Below, in pieces: positions 1-7,556 of a stretch of DNA of 64,000 nucleotides (the first letter of the stretch is position 1; every line of letters begins with the position of its first letter). Source of the stretch: JACPNO01 sp963825405 (GTDB lineage Bacteria > Acidobacteriota > Terriglobia > Bryobacterales > Bryobacteraceae). Both the position numbers and the translations under genes were made by a program. The stretch is from NCBI GenBank assembly GCA_963825405.1, contig CAWGTB010000012.1, positions 62,001 through 126,000 on the forward strand. Reading direction: 5' to 3'. Below the pieces are notes generated by a model. The model was not told where the DNA came from and made no database searches. It worked only from the letters and a program-made list of their open reading frames with translations.

Positions 1-239
1 CGAATCGCATGATAAACCACCAGGAAAAGAATAGCCCCCGTTACGGCGACCGCCAGGCTGTAGGGACTCAAACTCGTTACGCCACGGGCGCCGAACAGCT
101 GGAAGACCCGACCACCAATCATCGCGCCCACGATACCAAGGAGAATATCGAGAACCATACCCTCGCCTCGGTGGTTAACCAAGTGACTGGCGATGAAGCC
201 AGCGAGCAATCCGAGACAAATCCAAGCAAAAAATGACAT
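1..239 (-). CDS. GlsB/YeaQ/YmgE family membrane protein (3' end off the window)
   Basis: Small integral membrane protein of the transglycosylase-associated (GlsB/YeaQ/YmgE) family, usually linked to general stress; its molecular function is poorly known. The minus strand opens with ATG at 239 and reads about 79 codons to the window edge without a stop, so the C-terminus is missing. Three hydrophobic glycine-rich segments are visible (FFAWICLGLLAGFIASHL, DILLGIVGAMIGGRVFQLFG, SLAVAVTGAILFLVVYHA), the family layout for a protein of about 80-90 residues. A good ribosome site (GGGAGGAT) precedes the ATG. The plus-strand frame over the same bases is its shadow. Family assignment rests on the Gly-rich segment pattern. 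Confidence 0.8.
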   Translation of the reverse strand, partial: MSFFAWICLGLLAGFIASHLVNHRGEGMVLDILLGIVGAMIGGRVFQLFGARGVTSLSPYSLAVAVTGAILFLVVYHAI

Positions 240-620
240 TTTATCCTCCCGCGGATTGAGAACAATGCATTCTGCTTGGTGTGCAAGTTTGGTGCCATGA
301 CAATTAAACCCGTATCTAGTTGCGCTTAGCAATAACGAGCACCGACGCTAGCCTACGGGGGTGCAAAAATTCCCGGTACAGCCATCATTTGGAGCGAATC
401 CTTCTATCGATGCCGTGCGCCACCATTGACGAGTGCCCTCCAGCATTGAGCAGCCTTCCTGCCGGGCCACACCGCGCGCCCCGAAGCAGCAGGTAGCGCG
501 TTTCCAATGTTCGACCGTAACCTCCATTCCGGCGAAGGCCCGGCGGGAACGCGCCGACAGATTTGTATTCAGTCCGTGCATCACAGCGGATCCGCCGCGT
601 CGCGAATTCTATTGCCCGTC
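240..620. other. Intergenic stretch without a recognisable gene
   Basis: About 380 bases between the divergent GlsB-type gene and the NHL propeller gene. It must hold the GlsB promoter on the minus strand. Short open frames occur on both strands, but none resembles a known family or has a convincing ribosome site. I see no hairpin-plus-T-run terminator and no RNA gene. Confidence 0.5.
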
Positions 621-648
621 TTGCCTGAGTGACCACCTGATGTATACT
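621..648 (+). promoter_or_regulatory. Candidate sigma-70-type promoter of the NHL gene
   Basis: TTGCCT (621-626), a 16-base spacer and TATACT (643-648), with the ATG at 661 only 12 bases after the -10 box. Transcription would begin about 655, giving an almost leaderless mRNA, which fits the absence of a ribosome site before the ATG. Confidence 0.45.
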
Positions 649-660
649 GCCCCTACACGT

Positions 661-1812
661 ATGAAACATCCCATACGAAACTGTCTTCTTTCAGGGATTT
701 TCGCGCTCGGCATGACTGCCGTTCCCGCGTTCATGCAGGAGAAAGGGGGTGAAGGCGAAACTGGCCCCTACGAAGTGGTCTCGAGCTGGCCGGGATCGCT
801 CGATCATCCAGGATGGACATGGGGATCGCAGTCCGGAGTGTTCGCCGAAACACCGGATCGCGTCTTCATCCTGTCACGCGGCGAAGTGCCGGAAAAAAAA
901 CCCGTGGCCGGTGGAGCAACCTCGGTCTACCCGCCGGGCACTCCTCAGTTCTTGCTCTTCCAGCTTCCACGCATGCCGGTAGCGGCCACTGGCACAGAGC
1001 CGCGGATGACCAACTGCATCAACATCCTCAACAGCGCCGGCAAGGTGATTGAAACCTGGACACAGTGGGATCACCTTTTCGCCGGCGGACGCGGGCCTCA
1101 CAAGGTCAAGATCAATCCCTACGATCCCGAGAAGCACGTTTGGATCATGGACGACGAGAGGCAGCAAATTTTCAAGTTCACTCATGATGGCAAGCAATTA
1201 GTTCTGACACTCGGCGAGGCCGGCGTTAAAGGGGACGACGACAAACACTTCGGCCGGCCCACGGATATTGCATGGATGCCCGAGGGCACTTTTTTCATCA
1301 GCGACGGCTACGTGAATACGCGCGTCGTGAAGTTCGACAAGAGCGGCAAGTACCTCATGACGTGGGGCACGCGCGGCAAAGGTCCTGGCGAGTTCAACCT
1401 GCCGCACTCGATCGACATCGACGCCAACCGACGCGTCTACGTCGCCGACCGCTCCAATAGCCGCATTCAAGTCTTCGACGAGAACGGCAAGTACCTCGAT
1501 GAATGGGACCACATCCGTAGCCCGTATCACATCATGATCACCAACGATCAGCACCTGTGGGTTGCCGACGGCGCAACCAATCAGATGGTGAAGTACGACC
1601 TCAACGGCAAGTATTTGTACTCGTGGGGGACCTATGGCTCTTACCCGGGCGGCTTCTGGGGCGTGCACGAGTTCTCGGTGGATGCCGACGGCAATCTCTA
1701 TACCGCTGAAGTTTTTGGCGGCCGGCAGCAGAAATTCCGTCCGAAGAAGGATGCGGACCGGGCCCAGTTGATTGCTCCGCCCCTACACTCGATTGCGGCG
1801 CTGCGCCAATAG
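661..1812 (+). CDS. Exported NHL-repeat beta-propeller protein
   Basis: A 383-residue protein starting MKHPIRNCLLSGIFALGM, a typical signal peptide, so it acts outside the cytoplasm. The body is a run of NHL blades (for example residues around FFISDGYVNTRVVKFDKSGK, RRVYVADRSNSRIQVFDENG, QHLWVADGATNQMVKYDLNG), a six-bladed propeller related to peptidyl-alpha-hydroxyglycine amidating lyase-like proteins. No catalytic residues can be assigned, so a binding role or lyase-like enzyme are both possible. The frame is open upstream to 433, but ATG 661 is preferred because it opens the signal peptide and lies just behind a TTGCCT-16-TATACT promoter. ATG 640 is also in frame. It stands alone, tail to tail with the next gene. 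Confidence 0.8.
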   Translation: MKHPIRNCLLSGIFALGMTAVPAFMQEKGGEGETGPYEVVSSWPGSLDHPGWTWGSQSGVFAETPDRVFILSRGEVPEKKPVAGGATSVYPPGTPQFLLFQLPRMPVAATGTEPRMTNCINILNSAGKVIETWTQWDHLFAGGRGPHKVKINPYDPEKHVWIMDDERQQIFKFTHDGKQLVLTLGEAGVKGDDDKHFGRPTDIAWMPEGTFFISDGYVNTRVVKFDKSGKYLMTWGTRGKGPGEFNLPHSIDIDANRRVYVADRSNSRIQVFDENGKYLDEWDHIRSPYHIMITNDQHLWVADGATNQMVKYDLNGKYLYSWGTYGSYPGGFWGVHEFSVDADGNLYTAEVFGGRQQKFRPKKDADRAQLIAPPLHSIAALRQ

Positions 1813-2028
1813 TCCTTCAGAGTGGGAGCCACTGAAAAAAAAGTTCAGCAAATTGAGATGCTGCTTGGCAGCTCGTTGCCGCGGCCCGCTCGCTGGAGCG
1901 ATCTTCGCCGCCACACGCACTTCGGCATGCCAGTGCCGTCGACGATAAGAATTTCAGCGGCCGGCGCAATAGAACGACGCAAACGGCAAACCGTCGTGCC
2001 GTTAAGTTGGGCATCGTCAAATCTCCCG

Positions 2029-3255
2029 TCACTTTGCGGGTGTCACATGGATCAGGGCGCCGGGATTGGCGTCTTCCAGCATCCACAGTGAGCCATCCGG
2101 GCCTTCTTCCACATCGCGGACGCGTTTCCCTATATTCCAGCGTTCGGCGGTTTTGGCGCCGCCATGGCCGTCGAAGATGATGCGGACGACCGCCTCGGAC
2201 GCCAAACCGCTGACAAAGCCGCTGCCGTTCCATTGCGGGAAGGTCTTGTTGCCGCGGTAGAACATCAGATTGCCCGGCGCGATCACCGGCACCCAATAGA
2301 GCACCGGCTTGGCGAACTCGGGCCGCGTGTCGTGACTGGGAATGGGCACCTCGTTATAGTTCTTGCCATAAGAGACGACCGGCCAGCCGTAATTCTTGCC
2401 CTTCTCGATCAGATTCAGCTCGTCGCCGCCGCGCGGGCCATGTTCGACCTCCCATAATTCACCTGTGGGCGAAAATGCCAAGCCATAGGGTGCGCGGAAG
2501 CCACTAGCCCAGGTCTCCGCTGGCGTCATGTTGGGGCCGGGAAAGGTATAGGTGCTCACCACTTTTGCCGTTTTGGCAGCTTCAGTGTCGCTGGGCGGAT
2601 CGATCAGCGGAATGGTGGCAGCACCGGTTTTGCCGAAGTTAGGATTACCTGGGGCGGGTTTGCCATCCAGCGTCAGTCGCAGGATCTTACCTACGGGCTG
2701 GTTTGGATCCTGAGCGGGAGTCATGCGCTGGCGATCGCCAACCGAGAGGAATAGATACTGGCCGTCGGGAGAGAAAGCAATCTGCGCACCCGCCTGGCCG
2801 CCTTTGCCCCTGGGCATCTGGCGCCACAGTACATTGAAGTCTTGCAGTCTAGGGAGGCGCTCGCTGAGGTTCAGCTTGGCGCGGGCCAACGCCTGGCCCC
2901 CACCATAGTCACCGGGCTCTATGTAGGTGACATAGACACTCTGATCGCTGGCGTAATGGGGCGAGAGGAAGACGCCCAGCATGCCGTTCTGGCCCTGCCA
3001 ATAGACGGGGGGCGTACCGGCCAGCGGTGCGATCTTCTCTCCCTGTGCGGATACCAACCAAATGGGCCCGATCTTTTCGGTCACCAACATGCGGCCATCA
3101 GGTAGGAAAGCCACCCGCCAGGGCAATTCAAAGGTGGCGGTCGTGGTCATGGTGAAGGGAAGGCTGGCTTCGGGTTTCTGTTCGCCCACATTAACCTGGG
3201 CCCAAGCCACTACCGACGCTATCGTGAAGAGCACCGCCGTTTTCGCTATTTTCAT
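2029..3255 (-). CDS. PQQ-dependent sugar dehydrogenase (GSDH-type propeller), exported
   Basis: Soluble aldose sugar dehydrogenase family (glucose/sorbosone dehydrogenase, Pfam GSDH): oxidises sugars with PQQ in the periplasm. The 408-residue protein starts with a signal peptide (MKIAKTAVLFTIASVVAWAQ). It then shows the family motifs in order: an early segment PWRVAFLPDGRMLVTEK, a central AGAQIAFSPDGQYLFLSVGD, GFRAPYGLAFSPTGELWEVE followed by HGPRGGDELN, and a C-terminal GPDGSLWMLEDA. The AP-GL-F and EHGPRGGDE segments are characteristic of PQQ/calcium-binding propellers. Start: GGAG lies 8 bases before ATG 3255; the in-frame ATG 3261 would be too close to it. It is transcribed alone, convergent with the upstream NHL gene. 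Confidence 0.85.
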   Translation of the reverse strand: MKIAKTAVLFTIASVVAWAQVNVGEQKPEASLPFTMTTTATFELPWRVAFLPDGRMLVTEKIGPIWLVSAQGEKIAPLAGTPPVYWQGQNGMLGVFLSPHYASDQSVYVTYIEPGDYGGGQALARAKLNLSERLPRLQDFNVLWRQMPRGKGGQAGAQIAFSPDGQYLFLSVGDRQRMTPAQDPNQPVGKILRLTLDGKPAPGNPNFGKTGAATIPLIDPPSDTEAAKTAKVVSTYTFPGPNMTPAETWASGFRAPYGLAFSPTGELWEVEHGPRGGDELNLIEKGKNYGWPVVSYGKNYNEVPIPSHDTRPEFAKPVLYWVPVIAPGNLMFYRGNKTFPQWNGSGFVSGLASEAVVRIIFDGHGGAKTAERWNIGKRVRDVEEGPDGSLWMLEDANPGALIHVTPAK

Positions 3256-3343
3256 CGACATTTCTCCGTGCTTCTAAAACGACCGAACACTTGAAACGGA
3301 AGCAGAACGCGGCTATTTCTTGGGCTGGCCGTGATCTTGCCCT

Positions 3344-3460
3344 TTAGTTGATTCCTTGCCGATAACGCAATACCGCCAGTTTGCCATAATCGGCCGGGTT
3401 GCCGACTGGAAATGCGGCGATGGTATTCAGGATTGCCTGTTTGACCGGAGTTTGGGGCTC
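3344..3460 (-). pseudogene. Possible orphan C-terminal coding fragment
   Basis: Within the gap between the sugar dehydrogenase and the large NHL gene, the minus strand reads about 38 codons that look coding (QAILNTIAAFPVGNPADYGK, then LAVLRYRQGIN and a stop at 3344-3346). There is no start codon or ribosome site, and the 5' side runs into the start of the divergent NHL gene. It resembles the tail of an enzyme whose body has been lost, but I cannot name the family with confidence. The rest of the gap (3256-3540) shows nothing else recognisable. Confidence 0.3.
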
Positions 3461-3540
3461 TGATCTCGTTGCGGGGCACCTGGCCAGGGAGTACCCTGTA
3501 CCAGGTCGATCCGGTCGTCCGGAAGGCGAACCAATCTACT

Positions 3541-6500
3541 ATGGCCTTACGTAAGAACATGAGCTGTCACTGCAACAGGTCTGGCTCTACTATGACAGGA
3601 CTGCTGCTAGGACTAAGTCTGGCGATCCCAATTCACGCGCAACGTATTGCAACGACATTCGCCGGAACCAGTTCTACACCTCCCATCGAAGGCGCACTCG
3701 CTGCGGGCATGCCCATTGGCGCATCGTTTGGCATGACGCTGGATGCCGGAGGCAGCCTGTTCTTCTCGCTTTTCGATGTCAATGTGTCCGTGGTGGTAAG
3801 GCTTACTGCAGACGGACGTCTTCATCGGGTGGCGGGCAGCGGGCCATATGGCTTTTCGGGAGACAGCGGGCTTGCAACCTCAGCGACTCTTGCCCGTCCG
3901 AGCGGTCTGGCATTCGACCATGCCGGTAACCTCTACGTCGCCGATGCGGGCAACAGCCGCATCCGGAAGGTGAGCCCGGACGGTACAATCAGCACGATCG
4001 CAGGTAATGGACAGGCTGGTTATATCCCGGACGGTACGCCTGCAACCATCGCCCGGCTGGGGGACTCGCCAGCGGTAGCCGTCGATGGCATGGGGAATCT
4101 CTTTATCGCCGGCGGCGGACAGGTCCTCAAGGTAATCGGCGACGGTACGGTGGTCACGGTGGCTGGTGGTTCGCAACACATTACGACCGGTGACGGCGGC
4201 CCGGCCATCGGAGCTGAATTGCATCGCGTTATTGGAATTGCCTTTGACAGCGCAGGCAACATGTACATCGCCGACATTGACGACCATCGTATCCGCAAGG
4301 TCAGCCCTGTTGGCGTCATTACGACGGTAGCGGGCAATGGAAATCCGGGTTTCTCTGGAGATGGCGGAAAGGCAATCGAAGCTCAACTGCATTCCCCTGG
4401 GGCAATTGCCGTCACTCCAACTGGCGTCCTATATATCGCCGATGGACCTAATCACCGCGTCCGCAAAGTAACGCCGGACGGCATCATAACCACCGTGGCA
4501 GGAAATGGGCAGGAAGGCTACTCGGGCGATGGGATGCCTGCAGCGAGCGCGAGCCTCAACGATCCGACAGCGCTGCTGCTGGATGCCGCCGGCAACCTTT
4601 ATGTTTCCGAAAGCATGAACCGCCGGATCCGCAAAATTACCGCGGATGGAATCATCAGTACCGTCGCGGGAAAAGGGCCACTGGGATTCTCGGGTGACGG
4701 CGGGCAGGCCGCCAGCGCGCGGCTGAACGCAGCTTATAGTATCGCTTTGGATGGGAAAGGCAACGTCTACGCATCAGACAATGCCAACCACCGCGTGCGC
4801 AAAATCGCTCCGAACGGTGTCATTACCACAGTGGCCGGCACGGCGGAGGGTTTTTCCGGCGACGGCGGCCCAGCCACTGCCGCACGGTTGAACTCCCCGA
4901 ACGGAATCGGCTTGGACGCAGGTGGCACTCTCTATATCGCCGACTCCGGCAACTATCGCATCCGCAAAGTCACTCCGGATGGAAACATCAGCACCGTTGC
5001 AGGCACGGGCGACAATAATTATTACGGTGACGGCGGGCCGGCATTGAATGCTGGTCTTGCCGGTCCTTATGCGGTGGCCCTCGACGCCGACGGCGATGTT
5101 TATTTCACGGATGTGTACCGTGTGCGCAAATTGACCAAGGACGGCAATATCCAAACCGTGGCAGGCAACGGGCAATATGACAACCTCGTGGACGGCGGGC
5201 TGGCAATTAACGCGTTTCTCTACGAGCCGTCTGCCCTGGCATTCGACGCCGCGGGAAATCTATACATCGCCGACACCTTCCATGGGCTTATCCGGAGAGT
5301 GACAACCGACGGGATCATCAACACGATTGCAGGTGATCCGAGAGGTTTAGGCAGCCGGATGGCGACGAGCACTTACCTGGGCTCCCCCCAAGGTGTCGCT
5401 GTGGACTCGATGGGTAACTTTTATATCGCCGACTCAGCGCTAAACCAAATTTATAAAGTCACAGCCGATGGCATCATCGTCACGGTGGCCGGCAATGGCC
5501 AACGCGGATTCGCTGGGGATGGCGGGCCAGCCGCAAGTGCAACGCTCAGTTTCCCCGAAGGGCTGGCCCTTGACGCAGCGGGAAATATTTTTGTTGCCGA
5601 CGCGGGAAACGTCCGTATTCGCAAGGTTTCCGCAGGCACTGGTTGTGACAACTATCTCTCTGGGACGGATGTGCTTTTTATTGAGCCAACCGCCAATTTT
5701 TCCGCAGCGGGAGGCAAAATCACCATCAGCGTTTATGCAGGACCTTCGTGCACCTGGTCGATATCCGGGCTGCCCGACTGGATCACAGTTTCCGGTACGT
5801 CGGCTGGGACGGGACCGGGCGTCATCACTCTGATTATCGCCCCTAACAATGGTGCGTTGCGGAGCGCGGCGTTGTTGATAGCGGACGTTCCCGAAGCGAT
5901 AAACCAGGAAGCCCCTCCCTGGGTAGCGAGCGGGCCCCCGAACAGCGCTGTGCAGACCTTTAGCGGCAGGTACCCCGGGACCAGAGGATATCAGGACCTG
6001 CAATGGGTGCAGATGCTGATGGCGGTGGCCACCGACGGCGGCGGCCAGCCGTTCTGCCTTGTGCACTATGATGTGCAGGGCAATAAATTCTGGCTGTACA
6101 GTGATGTCCAGGGCTTTTTTGTCGGGCCGATAACGCCCGGCGTCGCCTCGAACCTGCTGCAGGGATCGTTGTGCGCGCTGAACACGTTGGGGTCTAGTGT
6201 TTCCGCGGACGGGTTTGACTTGACGATGAACGCCAACCTGGTATTCAAGCAGGCGCTGGCCCTCAACATATTCATGCGAGGGTTCACGTTGGAGGGCGTC
6301 GACTCGGGATGGGTGCAGCAGGGGACCTGGACCACGGTGGCGGCGTCGTTGGGAACGATGACGGTATCTCCATCTTCGGGCGGCGTGGCAAACGGAACGC
6401 AGCAGATTTTTACGCTGACGTATCCGGACCCGGCAGGCTTTGCAGGCGCGCCGTTTGGCTGGGAGCAGTTCCTGATCGGAACCGCCACTGACGGTGGAGG

Positions 6501-6804
6501 CAACCCGTTCTGCTACGTGCACTACGACCGCACCGGCAATGGGCTGTGGATGTATTCCGGCGATGCCGGATTCTTTCTTGGGCCAGTGATACCCGGCGCA
6601 GTGTCAAGTCTATTGACTAGTTCGGCCTGTTCGATCAACACGGAGGGTGCAACGGTAGCGAACACCTCTGGCAACCTGGTCCTGACGGTTCCGATCGTGT
6701 TCAAAGCGCCCATGGTCCGCGGCAATAAACTGTTCCAGCGCACACTGGATGTGCTGAATCGTGACACCGGATTCCAACAGACTGGGACTTGGACGGTCAA
6801 TTAA
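3541..6804 (+). CDS. Large exported NHL-repeat protein with BACON-like and repeated C-terminal domains
   Basis: About 1,087 residues. After an N-terminal signal region (core MTGLLLGLSLAIPIHAQ) come about 12 NHL blades over residues 20-698, each carrying a variant of LDAAGNLYIADxxNxRIRKV followed by DGIISTVAGNG and FSGDGGPA. Residues about 705-780 (from FIEPTANFSAAGG, with CTWSISGLPDWITVSG) look like a BACON/Ig-like domain. Residues about 795-1087 hold two diverged copies of a domain of about 125 residues with the shared signature ATDGGGxPFCxVHYD, then FxGPxxPG. This is a secreted or cell-surface protein, probably adhesive or carbohydrate-binding; no enzyme motif is visible. The start is uncertain: ATG 3541, 3559 and 3592 are all in frame and none has a strong ribosome site. 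Confidence 0.75.
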   Translation: MALRKNMSCHCNRSGSTMTGLLLGLSLAIPIHAQRIATTFAGTSSTPPIEGALAAGMPIGASFGMTLDAGGSLFFSLFDVNVSVVVRLTADGRLHRVAGSGPYGFSGDSGLATSATLARPSGLAFDHAGNLYVADAGNSRIRKVSPDGTISTIAGNGQAGYIPDGTPATIARLGDSPAVAVDGMGNLFIAGGGQVLKVIGDGTVVTVAGGSQHITTGDGGPAIGAELHRVIGIAFDSAGNMYIADIDDHRIRKVSPVGVITTVAGNGNPGFSGDGGKAIEAQLHSPGAIAVTPTGVLYIADGPNHRVRKVTPDGIITTVAGNGQEGYSGDGMPAASASLNDPTALLLDAAGNLYVSESMNRRIRKITADGIISTVAGKGPLGFSGDGGQAASARLNAAYSIALDGKGNVYASDNANHRVRKIAPNGVITTVAGTAEGFSGDGGPATAARLNSPNGIGLDAGGTLYIADSGNYRIRKVTPDGNISTVAGTGDNNYYGDGGPALNAGLAGPYAVALDADGDVYFTDVYRVRKLTKDGNIQTVAGNGQYDNLVDGGLAINAFLYEPSALAFDAAGNLYIADTFHGLIRRVTTDGIINTIAGDPRGLGSRMATSTYLGSPQGVAVDSMGNFYIADSALNQIYKVTADGIIVTVAGNGQRGFAGDGGPAASATLSFPEGLALDAAGNIFVADAGNVRIRKVSAGTGCDNYLSGTDVLFIEPTANFSAAGGKITISVYAGPSCTWSISGLPDWITVSGTSAGTGPGVITLIIAPNNGALRSAALLIADVPEAINQEAPPWVASGPPNSAVQTFSGRYPGTRGYQDLQWVQMLMAVATDGGGQPFCLVHYDVQGNKFWLYSDVQGFFVGPITPGVASNLLQGSLCALNTLGSSVSADGFDLTMNANLVFKQALALNIFMRGFTLEGVDSGWVQQGTWTTVAASLGTMTVSPSSGGVANGTQQIFTLTYPDPAGFAGAPFGWEQFLIGTATDGGGNPFCYVHYDRTGNGLWMYSGDAGFFLGPVIPGAVSSLLTSSACSINTEGATVANTSGNLVLTVPIVFKAPMVRGNKLFQRTLDVLNRDTGFQQTGTWTVN

Positions 6805-6830
6805 GAGGCACCGAATCCGACTCCGATGCT

Positions 6831-7092
6831 TCAATCCTTCTGTTTCCGCATTTTTTGGGAGACCTTATTTATTTCTCCCCAAACTCGAAGCAGATTGCCA
6901 CTCCACAGCTTTCCGATCTCTTCTTCCGTGTAGCCTCGCCGAACCAGTTCCAGCGTGACGTTGAATGCTTCCGCCGCGCTGTTCCAGCCGTCAATTCCAC
7001 CGCCACCATCGAAGTCCGACGAAATTCCAACGTGATCAATTCCAATGAGCTTCACGGCGTAGTCGATGTGATTCAGGCTGCCATGCAGATGT
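6831..7092 (-). pseudogene. C-terminal remnant of an M19 membrane (renal) dipeptidase
   Basis: The minus strand encodes the last 85 or so residues of a peptidase family M19 dipeptidase: IDYAVKLIGIDHVGISSDFD, then GGGG, then AFNVTLELVRRGYTEEEIGK and LWSGNLLRVW. Family members are about 350-400 residues, so roughly three quarters is missing. There is no start codon at the break. At about 7093 homology stops abruptly and the next bases belong, on the other strand, to a cytochrome remnant. The fragment keeps the GIDHVGISSDFDG core but cannot form the two-zinc active site. The stop codon at 6831 is intact. Confidence 0.75.
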
Positions 7093-7094
7093 GT

Positions 7095-7410
7095 ATAGGA
7101 GCTATCGCGAAACGGACATGGGCCGTTCGATGGCGCTGGCTTCAGATGCCGCACAATCGCAAAAGGTGGCGCAGTTTATCAGAGTGAGCACGAACTGGAT
7201 CCCTAAGGAGCTGAAGTATTCCGAAACACGCAGAGGATCGCATATGTGATGGGTTCGGGTGCGAACGCATTCTCGTATTTGGTGCAGCGCGGCGACTACT
7301 TGATTGATGCCCCGCTCACCTACTACTCGCGCATCCACATTGGACATGTCGCCCGGCTACGAAACGGAAGATATCGGATTCAGCCGTCTGGTACCGGCAG
7401 CATGCGCATG
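7095..7410 (+). pseudogene. Degenerate remnant of a multiheme cytochrome c gene
   Basis: Translated in shifting frames, this stretch matches the N-terminal third of the intact cytochrome gene at 14507-16237. SYRETDMGRSMALASD matches NYRKTGMGRSMTSASD. AVYQSEHELDP, an in-frame TAA (about 7203), then EVFRNTQRIAYVMGSGANA matches the counterpart IFQSEYEHDSSGEVFRTTKK and onward. YLVQRGDYLIDAPLTYYSRI and, one frame over, SPGYETEDIGFSRL complete the match. It has at least one internal deletion, one premature stop and one frameshift, and lacks the heme motifs before and after. This is genuine decay, unlike the single-base frameshifts elsewhere in the window. Confidence 0.7.
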
Positions 7411-7556
7411 CTTCTGACAAAGGCAAGGGCGGCGCCGATCCCTTAAGACCGTTTGCCTGGATGTACAATTGATCGAGCCAGGAAGATGGAATGTTCCATA
7501 AGAACCTTCCAGGCTGAACTTTTCGGCGGTACCGATCGCCAGAAAATCATTGGGGT

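Noticed and set aside
9..236. Plus-strand frame of 75 codons at the window start
   Set aside because: Polar, featureless product. The minus strand encodes a convincing GlsB-type membrane protein with a ribosome site over the same bases.
3840..5630. Regularly spaced DNA repeats resembling an array
   Set aside because: The period of about 170 bases comes from NHL blades in one protein. The units diverge and are translated; there is no CRISPR repeat-spacer structure.
5440..6522. Minus-strand frame of 360 codons opposite the NHL protein
   Set aside because: Arg-rich shadow of the repeat-coding strand, with no homology or ribosome site.
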